Positions 34,183 through 43,277 of a stretch of 64,000 nucleotides of DNA are shown in pieces (the first letter of the stretch is position 1; the number at the start of each line of letters is the position of its first letter). A program made the translations under genes and the position numbers. The notes below the pieces were generated by a model that was given only the letters and a program-made list of their open reading frames with translations, made no database searches and was not told the DNA's origin. Source of the stretch: CALOCN01 sp942491735 (lineage in GTDB: Bacteria > Eisenbacteria > RBG-16-71-46 > JABDJR01); NCBI GenBank assembly GCA_942491735.1, contig CALOCN010000001.1:248001-312000 (forward strand), given 5' to 3'.

Positions 34183-34742
34183 TTGACGATCGCAAGGGTG
34201 ACGAACACGTGATCGAGATCGAGGACGCGGAGACCGTCGAGGTCGAAGCGGACCCGGTCGTCGAGCCCGAATCAGCCGGCGTGGATCCCGAGCCTCTCCA
34301 GGAGGTCGCCCCCGGCGCCGAGGAACTGATGGATCGATTGCAGAGATTGCAGGCGGAATTCGCCAACTTCAAGAAGCGCACCGAGCGCGAACGCGGTGAC
34401 ACCGTGGTATGGGCGCAAAGTGTCCTGGTGGAGCGTTTGCTTCCGGTGCTGGATGACCTGAACCGGGCCATGCAGACCCTGGACGGCGACGAGTCGCCGG
34501 CGGCCCAGGGCATGACCCTGATCCGGGACAAGTTCACGCGCACGCTCACCGAGGCCGGTCTGTCGCGGGTCGAGGCGGAAGGGCGTCCGTTCAACCCGGA
34601 CATTCATGAAGCCCTCATGACCCAGCCGGTCACGGAGGATCAGGCGAACCAGGTACTGATGGAGCTGGAACCGGGGTATTTCTTCAAGTCCCGCCTGGTC
34701 CGCCCGGCCCGGGTCCAGGTAGGTGTCAGCGAGGAATCGTAA
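34179..34742 (+). CDS. grpE: Nucleotide exchange factor GrpE
   Basis: 187 residues. An acidic, disordered start leads into the long helix (EELMDRLQRLQAEFANFKKR TER region) and four-helix bundle; the C-terminal beta domain holds GLSRVEAEGRPFNPDIHEAL and VLMELEPGYFFKSRLVRPAR, the family signature. GrpE releases ADP from DnaK and acts as a thermosensor in many bacteria. The ATG overlaps the DUF1844 stop (ATGA). Length and motifs are standard. Confidence 0.95.
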   Translation: MIDDRKGDEHVIEIEDAETVEVEADPVVEPESAGVDPEPLQEVAPGAEELMDRLQRLQAEFANFKKRTERERGDTVVWAQSVLVERLLPVLDDLNRAMQTLDGDESPAAQGMTLIRDKFTRTLTEAGLSRVEAEGRPFNPDIHEALMTQPVTEDQANQVLMELEPGYFFKSRLVRPARVQVGVSEES

Positions 34743-34762
34743 AGGAAGACGGGGCGAGAGCC

Positions 34763-35479
34763 ATGCAAGCCAAGGAGTACTACAAGATTCTCGGTGTTCC
34801 CGAGGACGCCGATACGGCCGTGATCAAGAAAGCCTATCGAAAGATCGCCCGCGAGAGTCATCCGGACCAGAATCCCGGGGACACGGTGGCGGAAGAACGG
34901 TTCAAGAGCGCCAGCGAAGCCTACGAGATCCTGAGCAACCCCGAGAAGCGCGAGAAATACGACGCGCTGCGACGGTACGGTTTCGGGCGGGCCGGGTTCG
35001 GTCCCGGGGGACATTCGGGCGAGGGATTCCAGGGGTTCGACCCGCGTGGCGGTGGCTTCCGGGTGCACTTCGACAGCCGGGGCCCGCAGGGGGTCGATTT
35101 CGCGGAGATCTTCAACGACGGTTCCCAGTTCTCGGAGCTGTTCGAACAGATCTTCGCCCAGGCCGGCATGCGCCACCCGGGGGCAGGGGGCGGTCATGCC
35201 CCCGGTAACGGCCACCGGTTCCAGGCGCGCCCCCAGCAACCGCAGCTCGACGACTTCTTCCGCCAGGACGGCGCGGATGTGCACTGCACCATCTGGCTCC
35301 GGGTGGACCAGCTCGAGAAGGGGGCCAAGGTCAAGGTGAAGACCCCCCGGGGAAACAAGGTGCTGCTCACCATTCCCGCCGGCACCCGGATTGGCGCGGT
35401 CCTGCGGGTGCCGGGCATGGGGCTCAACGGGCCCGCCGGCGCCGGCGACCAGTACGTGCACGTGGAGGGGGTTGCCTAG
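34763..35479 (+). CDS. Short J-domain protein (DnaJ/CbpA-like)
   Basis: 238 residues. The J domain (residues 2-68: YYKILGVPEDADTAVIKKAY, then the HPD triad in ARESHPDQNPG and EILSNPEKREKYDALRRYG) is followed by a Gly/Phe-rich region (about 72-140). The rest is a single C-terminal beta domain (CTIWLRVDQLEKGAKVKVKT ... GTRIGAVLRVPGMG). The four Cys-rich zinc repeats and the second C-terminal domain with dimerisation helix of full DnaJ (about 375 residues) are absent. It should stimulate the DnaK ATPase but may hold clients poorly. A separate full-length dnaJ may exist elsewhere in the genome. Confidence 0.88.
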   Translation: MQAKEYYKILGVPEDADTAVIKKAYRKIARESHPDQNPGDTVAEERFKSASEAYEILSNPEKREKYDALRRYGFGRAGFGPGGHSGEGFQGFDPRGGGFRVHFDSRGPQGVDFAEIFNDGSQFSELFEQIFAQAGMRHPGAGGGHAPGNGHRFQARPQQPQLDDFFRQDGADVHCTIWLRVDQLEKGAKVKVKTPRGNKVLLTIPAGTRIGAVLRVPGMGLNGPAGAGDQYVHVEGVA

Positions 35480-35518
35480 GGCGACCCCTTCCGGGCTCTG
35501 GTAAACTGATGGGACGTC

Positions 35519-36700
35519 ATGACCCCTAAGCCCGACCACGGCAATCTGCCGCACCTGCTCAAGCTCCTCGATGACGAATCCCCGGTGGTCCGCAAGGCCG
35601 TGGCGGAGGGATTTGCCGCCTACGGCAGCGACCTCACCGCGCGGTTCGACGCGCTGCCCGACCCACCCGACCCCATCGTGCGCGGGTTCGTCGAGGCGTT
35701 GCTGGAGGATCGCCGGCGTGAGCGTTTCCTGGCCACCTGGCCCGGCTGGTTCTCCATCGAGGCCAAACCGGTTCGCCTGGAGCGCGCCCTGGGCCTGCTC
35801 TGCGGGTTCCTGTCCAAGGAGCCGGCGGACTGCCTGAGCGGGATGCTCGACGGACTCGCCGACAGCTACCAGAAGCTTCACGACCCGGTGGACCCTCGGT
35901 CCCTTTCACGCTATCTCTTCGGGACCCGCGCGCTCCGGGGCGACCAGCTCACCTATCACGATCCGCGCAACAGCGACCTCATCCAGGTGCTGCGGCGGCG
36001 TCGTGGGCTTCCCATCAGCCTCAGCCTGGTCTACATGCTGGTGGGACATCGGTTGGGCATGGGCATCGAAGGATGCACCCTTCCCGTCCACTTCATGGCG
36101 CGGGTGGGCTACGAGGGCACGACCTGGTTCGTGGATTGCTTTGATCGGGGTCGGTTCCTCACCCAGCGCGAGCTTCTGGCCGCCTACCCGCGGGGAGACG
36201 GTTTGCTCCGCGCGGCCATGCAGCACCGGGCTGAACCGGAGACCATCGTGCTGCGGGTGCTCAACAATCTGGAGCACGCGTGGCGGGAATACCCGGACCC
36301 GGAAGGGCTCCGGCTGGTCGAGGAACTGCGGGAACAGGTCGCCGCGTGGTTGGCCAGCGAGCGCAAGCCGGACTCGACCGGCGAGGTGCGGTTCCCGGCC
36401 GGGACCGTGATCCGACACCGGCGCTACGGCTATCGGGGTGTGGTGGTGGACACGGATACCAAGTGCCGGGCCAGCGAGACCTGGTACAGGAAGAACCAGA
36501 CCCAGCCGGATCGCAACCAACCCTGGTACAGCGTGCTGGTGCACGAGACGTCCCAGGTGACCTACGCGGCCGAAAGCAACCTGGTTCTGGACAAGGCGGG
36601 GAAACCCATTACCCATCCCCTGGTGGGGCTGTTCTTTTCCGGGTTCGACAACAAGGCCTACGTGCGCAACAACCGGCCCTGGCCCAAACCGGGGCGCTGA
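35519..36700 (+). CDS. SirB1/transglutaminase-like protein fused to an HspQ/YccV-like domain
   Basis: 393 residues. The N-terminal 70 residues look like a HEAT-type segment (LPHLLKLLDDESPVVRKAVA). A SirB1/transglutaminase-core-2 domain follows (about 90-285), with QVLRRRRGLPISLSLVYMLV, LGMGIEGCTLPVHFMARVGY and WFVDCFDRGRFLTQREL. The last 100 residues (FPAGTVIRHRRYGYRGVVVD ... PWYSVLVHETSQVTYAAESN) match the YccV/HspQ family, known as a hemimethylated-DNA-binding and Lon-modulating domain. The same two domains occur together in the animal F-box protein FBXO21. Last gene after the DnaK system; a role in turnover of damaged proteins is inferred. Confidence 0.82.
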   Translation: MTPKPDHGNLPHLLKLLDDESPVVRKAVAEGFAAYGSDLTARFDALPDPPDPIVRGFVEALLEDRRRERFLATWPGWFSIEAKPVRLERALGLLCGFLSKEPADCLSGMLDGLADSYQKLHDPVDPRSLSRYLFGTRALRGDQLTYHDPRNSDLIQVLRRRRGLPISLSLVYMLVGHRLGMGIEGCTLPVHFMARVGYEGTTWFVDCFDRGRFLTQRELLAAYPRGDGLLRAAMQHRAEPETIVLRVLNNLEHAWREYPDPEGLRLVEELREQVAAWLASERKPDSTGEVRFPAGTVIRHRRYGYRGVVVDTDTKCRASETWYRKNQTQPDRNQPWYSVLVHETSQVTYAAESNLVLDKAGKPITHPLVGLFFSGFDNKAYVRNNRPWPKPGR

Positions 36701-36703
36701 CCG

Positions 36704-38386
36704 CTAGTTCCCCCCGGGGACCACGTCCAGGATCCACACCCCTTCCTCGTCCCCGATCCACCGCAGACCCGGCGAGGCTTCGATCGCGCGGCGCAGTTCC
36801 GGGAGCTTGGCCGGGTCCAGCATCTCGGTATGCACGAACACGTAGGTGACCCCCAGGGCCCGCAGCTTGGCCACCGCCCGGCGATCCGGAAAGGCCTGCA
36901 TCTCGGTGCGCAGTTCCCGGGTGAGCGGGGGAACAAAGGCGGCCACCCCGTTGGTAATCGGCTTCTTGTGGTGCAGGGCATAGATCATGTATCGGGCATG
37001 ATCGACGGTCTCGTCCTGCTCGGTGGCCGGCATGGGGTACTCGGCGATGGCCACGTCTCCCGAGGTCATTCCCAGCCACTGGTAGACCGCCGGAACGCCG
37101 TGCGGCAACGGACGGAAATGGGCGACCGGCGCGGCGAACAACTCGACCAGGGCCGCCCCCAGGGCCACCACCACCACCGCCCGTCCCAGGCGCCGTGAGC
37201 GGAGCTGATTGGCGAGGATCATCAGCCCCCCGGCGGCGAGAACCGAGATGCCAAGGGAGAACAGGGTGGCGAAGCGCACCGGGGCGCGCACGAACGCGCC
37301 GCCGGGGAAGGCGTGGAACACCACGGCAAAGGGGAGGGGGATGCGTCCCAGCACCGGCCCCAGGGCCAGGATGGCGCCGGCCGCGGCCAGGACCGTGTAG
37401 AAGACGTACTCCGGACGATGACGCGGGTCATGGAATCCACGCCGGATCAGCCAGAATGCGGTCAGGGCAATCGCCACGATACCGGGAAAGAGCGCGTGGC
37501 GGGCCCGGTCCGCCCAGGGAGTGACCGCGGCGAGCAGGCTTTGCGGCGCGGGGGTCACGAAGTCCAGGGGGTGGGCGCTGTAAAGGGCGGTCTCTCCCAG
37601 GGTGCGGCGAAAGCCGATCTCCTCTCCGGCATTGGCGAGGTAGGGGAGGATGAAGGGCAAGGCGCACATGATGCCCAGGGCGGCCACGGAGATGAGGGGC
37701 CACCTCTCCTCGGAGAGCATCTCCAGCGTGCCCCGGAAGTTGAGGATGGCCAGGACCAGGAAATAGAGCACCGTGGACAGAAGGAGGAATACCCCGGCGT
37801 AGCCGCTGCACAGGAACTGCAGGAGAGCGAAGGCGAGGAAGAACAACAGCTGGGAACGTTCCCGGGACTCCCTCCACACATGCAGGCTGAGCAGGGCATA
37901 GGGGATCCACATGACGGCCAGCACGTTGATGAGGCCTACGTTGTGGTATCGAAAGGGAAAGAACGCGAAGAGGATCCCGGCCAGGAGCGCGGCGGAACGG
38001 CTCTCGGTGACGTAGCGCACGAGGAGGAAGGCGCCCAGACCGGAGAGGGCAAAGGTGAGCAGCCAGGCCACGTTGTAGCCCAGCACGATGTTCCCGAAGA
38101 GCCAGTTGATGGGAGCGGCCATGATGGCGATGCCGAACATGTGCTCCATGAACGACAGCGCGGAGTGATAGGGGTGGTAGAAATTGGCCTGGAAATACTG
38201 GAACGGCTGGTTGGCCAGGGCCTGGGTGCCCCAGGTTACCCCGAACAGAAGATGGAGCACGTCCATCTCCAACTCCGCGGTGGGAACCTCGGTGGTGATG
38301 TTGGCCGCGGTGGGCCAGGTGAAGAGCACGGCCAGCACGGCGAAGAATGCGAATGCTGCGAGCAGCTCACGGCGGGAGAGGATCAC
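36704..38386 (-). CDS. Polytopic membrane protein, GT-C/YfhO-like
   Basis: About 560 residues from GTG at 38386. The frame is open to 38482, but those residues cross the murQ promoter and add nothing hydrophobic. At least ten helices can be seen, starting with LLAAFAFFAVLAVLFTWPTA. A large loop after the first helix holds acidic residues (TAELEMDVLHLLFGVTWGTQ), as in GT-C lipid-linked sugar transferases. The C-terminal 130 residues form a soluble domain (YQWLGMTSGDVAIAEYPMPA, VTYVFVHTEMLDPAKLPELR). It could glycosylate a lipid carrier or protein; no motif decides. Convergent with the SirB1/HspQ gene (3-base gap). Confidence 0.7.
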   Translation of the reverse strand: MILSRRELLAAFAFFAVLAVLFTWPTAANITTEVPTAELEMDVLHLLFGVTWGTQALANQPFQYFQANFYHPYHSALSFMEHMFGIAIMAAPINWLFGNIVLGYNVAWLLTFALSGLGAFLLVRYVTESRSAALLAGILFAFFPFRYHNVGLINVLAVMWIPYALLSLHVWRESRERSQLLFFLAFALLQFLCSGYAGVFLLLSTVLYFLVLAILNFRGTLEMLSEERWPLISVAALGIMCALPFILPYLANAGEEIGFRRTLGETALYSAHPLDFVTPAPQSLLAAVTPWADRARHALFPGIVAIALTAFWLIRRGFHDPRHRPEYVFYTVLAAAGAILALGPVLGRIPLPFAVVFHAFPGGAFVRAPVRFATLFSLGISVLAAGGLMILANQLRSRRLGRAVVVVALGAALVELFAAPVAHFRPLPHGVPAVYQWLGMTSGDVAIAEYPMPATEQDETVDHARYMIYALHHKKPITNGVAAFVPPLTRELRTEMQAFPDRRAVAKLRALGVTYVFVHTEMLDPAKLPELRRAIEASPGLRWIGDEEGVWILDVVPGGN

Positions 38387-38428
38387 CGGGGGGGGCCTCG
38401 CTGGGACACGGTCACAGGGCGGGATAAG

Positions 38429-38456
38429 TTGACAGTAAGTCGATGGATTATATAGG
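38429..38456 (+). promoter_or_regulatory. Sigma-70-type promoter of murQ operon
   Basis: TTGACA (38429-38434, perfect), a 16-base spacer, then TATAGG (38451-38456) inside an A/T-rich patch. AAGGAG and the GTG at 38485 follow. The best housekeeping-type promoter in the window. Confidence 0.7.
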
Positions 38457-38484
38457 GTTGCCCGGTTCGAAGCAAGGAGCACCC

Positions 38485-39426
38485 GTGACCCCCAAAGATG
38501 ACCGCCAGGTCTTCAACGAGTTGGCCCCCCTCACCACCGAGGCGCGGAATCCGCGCTCCACCCACCTGGATCGCATGTCGGTGCGGGAAATCCTCGAGAC
38601 CATCAACGCCGAGGATCGTCAGGTGGCCGAGATTGTCGGCGGAGAGATCCCCCACATCGAGGCTGCGGTGGAACGGGTGGTGGCCGCCTTCCAGGCCGGG
38701 GGGCGGCTGATCTATGTGGGGGCGGGCACCAGCGGACGCATGGGGGTCCTGGATGCGGCGGAGTGCCCTCCTACTTTCGGGTCGGATCCGGCGCGGGTGC
38801 GGGGCGTGATTGCCGGGGGCGAGACCGCCCTGGTGCGTGCGGTGGAAGGGGCCGAGGACGACCAAGACGCCGGTGCGCAGGCAATGGAGGATCTGGGCGT
38901 GGGGGATCGGGACGTGGTCCTGGGGATCGCGGCCAGCCGACGCACTCCCTATGTCCTTGCCGCCCTGGACGAAGCCAAGCGCCGGGGCGCGGTCACGATG
39001 TACCTCACCATGAACCCCCGGGAGAGCCTGGACATCACGGTCGACGTGGCCATTTGTCCGGTGGTGGGTCCCGAAGTGCTCATGGGTTCCACCCGGATGA
39101 AGTCCGGGATCGCCCAGAAGATGGTGCTGACCATGATCACCACCGCGGCGTTCGTGCGCATGGGCACCACCTACGAGAACATGATGGTCGACCTCATGGC
39201 GACCAGCCTCAAGCTGCGGGAACGGGCCAAACGGGTGGTCATGACCGTGACCGGGGTGGAGTACGACGAAGCCACACGGGTGATCGAGGCGGCGGGCGGG
39301 TCGGTGAAGACGGCATTGGTCATGATCCTGGGCGACGTGTCCCGCGACGTCGCGGAGACCCGGATCCAGGCGGCAGACGGTTTCGTGCGGCCCGCGATTG
39401 AAGCGGCCAAGAAGGAGACACCATGA
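38485..39426 (+). CDS. murQ: N-acetylmuramic acid 6-phosphate etherase
   Basis: 313 residues from GTG at 38485, chosen because AAGGAG stands just before it; earlier in-frame ATG at 38443 lies inside the promoter. LAPLTTEARNPRSTHLDRMS is the family start, IYVGAGTSGRMGVLDAAE the SIS sugar-phosphate loop, and GPEVLMGSTRMKSGIAQKMV the second signature. It cleaves the lactyl ether of MurNAc-6-P to GlcNAc-6-P and lactate in cell-wall recycling. The stop overlaps the amidohydrolase start (ATGA). A MurNAc kinase or PTS is not adjacent. Confidence 0.95.
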   Translation: MTPKDDRQVFNELAPLTTEARNPRSTHLDRMSVREILETINAEDRQVAEIVGGEIPHIEAAVERVVAAFQAGGRLIYVGAGTSGRMGVLDAAECPPTFGSDPARVRGVIAGGETALVRAVEGAEDDQDAGAQAMEDLGVGDRDVVLGIAASRRTPYVLAALDEAKRRGAVTMYLTMNPRESLDITVDVAICPVVGPEVLMGSTRMKSGIAQKMVLTMITTAAFVRMGTTYENMMVDLMATSLKLRERAKRVVMTVTGVEYDEATRVIEAAGGSVKTALVMILGDVSRDVAETRIQAADGFVRPAIEAAKKETP

Positions 39427-40664
39427 ATCTCGAGAAGATGCCCCGTGGAAGTTACGTCCTCAAGGCGGCGCGCGCGGTGGATGTCCTGGATGGCACCGTG
39501 GTGGAGAACGCCTCGGTCGCGGTCGAGAACGACAGGATCGTGGGGTTCGGGACCCAGGTGCACGCGCCGGCCGGGGCGCGCACCCTGGACCTGGGAGACG
39601 TGACCTTGCTGCCCGGGTTGCATGACAACCACTGCCACTTGTTCCTGGATCCGGTGGATATCGACTGGGTGATCTACAAGCGCAGCTCGGCCCGCAAGAC
39701 CCTGGACGGGCTCTACAACGCACAGAAGACCCTGATGGCCGGGTTCACCACGGTACGCGATCCCGGCGACTGCGATTGGCAGTACGGGACGGTTGACCTG
39801 CGCAACTTCATCAACGCGGGCAAGGCGAGCGGGCCGCGCATGCTGGTCGCGCCACACTATCTTTCCATCACCGGTGGACACGGCGACGCCAACGACTTCG
39901 CCTGCGACCTGTGCATGGTGGGGATCGGCAAGATCGTGGACGGGGTGGACGCCATGCGTCACGCGGTGCGGGAAGAGGTGAAGTTCGGGGCCGACTGGAT
40001 CAAGCTGTTTGCCAGCGGGGGGGTGCTCTCCATGGGAGACGATCCGTCCCACTCGCACTACACCCTGGAGGAGCTCAAAGTGGCGGCCGAGGAGGCGCAC
40101 CGGTTGGGGGTGAAGATCACCGCCCATGCCCACGGGGCCCAGGCGGTGCGGTACTGCGCCGAGGCCGGGTTCGATTCGGTGGAGCACTGCACCATGATCG
40201 ACGACGAAGGTCTGGCCATGATGAAGGACAAGGGGATCTACTGCGTCCCCACCCTCTACTGCCTGGACTATCTGCAGATCCCCGAGAACCCCATGAATCT
40301 GGACCCGTCCATTGTGGCCAAGGCCAAGGGGATGCGTTCTTTCCAACGGGACCGGTTCGCCAAGATCGTCAAGGAGCAGGTGCCGGTGGCCTACGGGACC
40401 GACATCGGGGTGTTTCCGCACGGCGAGAACTGGCGTGACTTTCCCATCATGATCGGGTGCGGCATGGATCCGCTGGCCGCGATCCAGAGCGCGACCATCA
40501 ACTCGGCCCGCATGAACGGGATCGACGAAGAGGTGGGCGCACTGCGGGAAGGACAGAAGGCCGACGTAATTGCGGTGACCGGGGATCCCACCAAGGACAT
40601 CGCGCTTCTGGGGCAGCCCACGTTCGTCATGCGTGACGGCGCGGTGGTCCGCCATGACGGTTAG
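39423..40664 (+). CDS. Metal-dependent amidohydrolase
   Basis: 413 residues, cytoplasmic. The TIM-barrel hydrolase pattern is complete: LPGLHDNHCHLFLDP (H-x-H), WIKLFASGGVLS (bridging Lys), ITAHAHGAQAV and SVEHCTMIDDEG (two His) and VAYGTDIGVFPHGE (Asp). NSARMNGIDEEVGALREGQK and ADVIAVTGDPTKDI are the usual C-terminal strands. It resembles imidazolonepropionase- or Xaa-Pro-dipeptidase-related amidohydrolases; the substrate cannot be named. Coupling to murQ (ATGA) suggests a peptide or amide from cell-wall turnover, which is inference. Confidence 0.88.
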   Translation: MNLEKMPRGSYVLKAARAVDVLDGTVVENASVAVENDRIVGFGTQVHAPAGARTLDLGDVTLLPGLHDNHCHLFLDPVDIDWVIYKRSSARKTLDGLYNAQKTLMAGFTTVRDPGDCDWQYGTVDLRNFINAGKASGPRMLVAPHYLSITGGHGDANDFACDLCMVGIGKIVDGVDAMRHAVREEVKFGADWIKLFASGGVLSMGDDPSHSHYTLEELKVAAEEAHRLGVKITAHAHGAQAVRYCAEAGFDSVEHCTMIDDEGLAMMKDKGIYCVPTLYCLDYLQIPENPMNLDPSIVAKAKGMRSFQRDRFAKIVKEQVPVAYGTDIGVFPHGENWRDFPIMIGCGMDPLAAIQSATINSARMNGIDEEVGALREGQKADVIAVTGDPTKDIALLGQPTFVMRDGAVVRHDG

Positions 40665-41895
40665 GGGCGCGCTACTCCGCGGGTTGGTGGTGCTCCCCCT
40701 TCTGCTGGCGGTTTCGTGTGGTGGGGGCGGAGAGACCACCGCGGACGGGAAGACCGTGGTCACGTTCTGGCAATTCTGGTCCGCGGAGACCGTGCAGCCG
40801 TTGCTGGAGGCGTTCGAGGCCGAAAACCCGGACCTCTCGGTGCAGATGCAGCAGCTCACCTGGCAGAACGGCCGCGAGAAGATCACCGCGGCGGTGGCGG
40901 CCGGGAACCCGCCGGATTTGTGCGAGCTGGGTTCCACCTGGTTCGCCAAGTTCGCCGCCAACGGGGCGCTGGTGGACTGGACCACTCCCAGCGTGAACCT
41001 GCGGCCGAACTTCGTGATGTGGGATGCCTGCGTGTACGAGAAGCGGGTGCTGGCCTTGCCCTGGTTGACCGGCACGCGGGCGTTGTTCTACAACAAGGCG
41101 CTTTTCAGGGAGGCCGGGTTGGACCCGGAGACTCCGCCTGCAACCTGGGACGAACTCCTGGCCGCGATGCGCGCGATCCACGACCCGTCCCAGCAGCGTT
41201 ATGGGTATGGGTTGAACTCGGGCGAGCGCTACGTGCAGTACAAGAAGTTTATGCCCTATGCGTGGGGCAACGGCGGCCGGATCGTTTCCGAGGACGGGGC
41301 CCGCTGCGTGTTCAACGCGGACCCGGTGAAGCAGGCGCTGGCGTTCTACCTGCAGCTCAAGGATGTGGCGTTGCTGGAGCGGCAGGAGATCCTGGATCAG
41401 GAGTTTGGTCGGGGCCGGGTGGGGGCCATGATCTCCGGGGCCTGGATGCTGAAGAAGCTCCCCAAGGAAGCGCCGGACCTGGAGTTCGGGGTGGCCCTGG
41501 TGCCGCGGCCGGCCGAGGGCCAGGGGACGCACGCATCGTTCGGGGGAGGGGAGTTGCTGGTCAGCTTCCGCAAGTCCAAGCAACAGGATGCGGCGTTCCG
41601 CTTGGCCGAGTTCCTGTCCCGCGCCGAGAACGCCATGGTCATTGCCCGGGACCAGCTCAGCGTACTACCGGCCCACCACGAAGCGGCCATGGACCCGTTC
41701 TTCACCGACGACTCGCACCAGGCCGTGTTCCTCGAGCAACTGCGGACCGCGGTGTTCCCGCCCAACCTGGAAACGTGGGTGGAGATCGAGGACGTGGTGG
41801 ACAGTTGGCTGGAGAAGGCGGTGTTCGGCAAGGCCGGCGTCGACGAGGCCCTGGCCGGCGCGTGCGAAGAAATCCAGGCCCTGCTGGACCGATAG
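40654..41895 (+). CDS. Extracellular solute-binding lipoprotein (sugar ABC type)
   Basis: 413 residues from ATG at 40654, overlapping the amidohydrolase by 11 bases. The signal peptide ends in a lipobox (LLLAVSC), so the protein is lipid-anchored. TVVTFWQFWSAETVQPLLEA, AAGNPPDLCELGSTWFAKFA, LPWLTGTRALFYNKALFREA and PATWDELLAAMRAI are characteristic of family 1 sugar-binding proteins. LVSFRKSKQQDAAFRLAEFL is the late signature. No permease or ATPase genes are next to it, so its transporter is encoded elsewhere. Its place after murQ suggests uptake of amino sugar or muropeptide. Confidence 0.9.
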   Translation: MTVRGALLRGLVVLPLLLAVSCGGGGETTADGKTVVTFWQFWSAETVQPLLEAFEAENPDLSVQMQQLTWQNGREKITAAVAAGNPPDLCELGSTWFAKFAANGALVDWTTPSVNLRPNFVMWDACVYEKRVLALPWLTGTRALFYNKALFREAGLDPETPPATWDELLAAMRAIHDPSQQRYGYGLNSGERYVQYKKFMPYAWGNGGRIVSEDGARCVFNADPVKQALAFYLQLKDVALLERQEILDQEFGRGRVGAMISGAWMLKKLPKEAPDLEFGVALVPRPAEGQGTHASFGGGELLVSFRKSKQQDAAFRLAEFLSRAENAMVIARDQLSVLPAHHEAAMDPFFTDDSHQAVFLEQLRTAVFPPNLETWVEIEDVVDSWLEKAVFGKAGVDEALAGACEEIQALLDR

Positions 41896-41905
41896 GAAGC
41901 AACCC

Positions 41906-43153
41906 ATGTCCGACACGATCGTTCCCCTGGTTCGTCCGTTTCGTGCCCTCCGTCCCGCGGCGGGCCGCGCGGGGGAAGTAGCCGCTCCTCCGTATGACGT
42001 GCTGAGCAGCGCCGAGGCGCGGGTGCTGGCCGAGGGGCGACCCTGGAGCTTTCTCCATGTGTCCAAACCGGAGATCGACCTTCCGGTGTCGGCCGATCCC
42101 TACGGGCCGGCGGTGTACGAGAAGGCGCGGGAAAACTTTGTCCACGCGCAGGCGGAGGGCGTCCTGTGCCGGGATGCCAAGCCGGGGTACTACGTCTATC
42201 GCCAGGTCGCCGGGGATCACGAGCAGACCGGGATCGTGGCCGCGACCTCGGTGGGTGCCTACGACGAGGGGCGTATCGCCAAGCATGAGCACACCCAGCC
42301 AAAGAAGGAATCGGGTCGGGTTCATCAGATCGAGGCCATCAATGCGCACACCGGTCCGGTCATGATGGCCTATCCGCCGAACGCTGCCCTGGCCGCGGTA
42401 ACCCACGCGGTGGTGGCTCGTGAGCCGGACGTGGACCTGGAGTTGGATGGGGTTCGGCACGTCATTTGGCCGGTGTGGGATACGGATTCCCTGGCGACGA
42501 TCGGCGCGGCGTTCGAGGGGATGGAGCGGGTGTACATCGCCGACGGGCACCATCGGTCCGCGGCGGCGGCGCGGGTGGCGGAGGGCCGACGCGGCCCGGG
42601 GGTTCCGGCGGATGCGCCGCACGAGTTCTTTCTTTCCGTGCTGTTCCCGGCCGGCCAGCTCCGCATCCTGGACTACAACCGCCTGGTCCGGGATCTGAAC
42701 GGGGCGTCGCCGGAGCAGTTCCTGGCCCGGGTCGGGGAACGGTTCTCCGTTGAACAGGCAGCCGCTCCCGTAGCGCCGGGGGGGGCACGGTGTTTCGGGA
42801 TGTATCTGGGTGGGCAGTGGTATGCGCTGGGTTTGACCCAGGAGCATGTCCCGACCCGGGACCCGGTGCGGCGCCTGGATGTCAGCCTCCTTGCCGACAA
42901 CCTGATCGCGCCGCTGTTGGGGATCGAGGATCAACGACGGGATCCCCGGATCGATTTCGTAGGGGGGAGTAGAGGCCTGGGCGAGTTGGAGCGGCGGGTG
43001 GACTCGGGGGAGATGGCGGTGGCGTTCTCGTTCTATCCGACCTCGGTCGAGGACCTGATCGGGGTCGCGGATGCGGGGGAGGTCATGCCGACCAAGTCCA
43101 CCTGGTTCGACCCCAAACTGGCTGATGGGCTGGTTTCCTACGTGATGGATTGA
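41906..43153 (+). CDS. DUF1015 family protein
   Basis: 415 residues starting MSDTIVPLVRPFRALRPA. Family features: VAAPPYDVLSSAEARVLAEG, EHTQPKKESGRVHQIEAINA, VYIADGHHRSAAAARVAEG (the conserved D-G-H-H-R) and VGGSRGLGELERRVDSGEMA; it ends in the STWFDPKLADGLV signature. Biochemical function is not established to my knowledge; the ADGHHR loop suggests a phosphate- or nucleotide-handling site. Ten bases after the lipoprotein stop, so it is the fourth gene of the murQ unit. Confidence 0.88.
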   Translation: MSDTIVPLVRPFRALRPAAGRAGEVAAPPYDVLSSAEARVLAEGRPWSFLHVSKPEIDLPVSADPYGPAVYEKARENFVHAQAEGVLCRDAKPGYYVYRQVAGDHEQTGIVAATSVGAYDEGRIAKHEHTQPKKESGRVHQIEAINAHTGPVMMAYPPNAALAAVTHAVVAREPDVDLELDGVRHVIWPVWDTDSLATIGAAFEGMERVYIADGHHRSAAAARVAEGRRGPGVPADAPHEFFLSVLFPAGQLRILDYNRLVRDLNGASPEQFLARVGERFSVEQAAAPVAPGGARCFGMYLGGQWYALGLTQEHVPTRDPVRRLDVSLLADNLIAPLLGIEDQRRDPRIDFVGGSRGLGELERRVDSGEMAVAFSFYPTSVEDLIGVADAGEVMPTKSTWFDPKLADGLVSYVMD

Positions 43154-43277
43154 ACCCCCCCCGGGAGTCATACAGGGTTTCAATCGGTTCGGCCGCATGT
43201 GCTATATATCGTAGGTCTGTCACCCGGGAGGCCCACCTGCTCCCGCCCCATCGGTTCCCACTTCAGGAGAGATCCCC

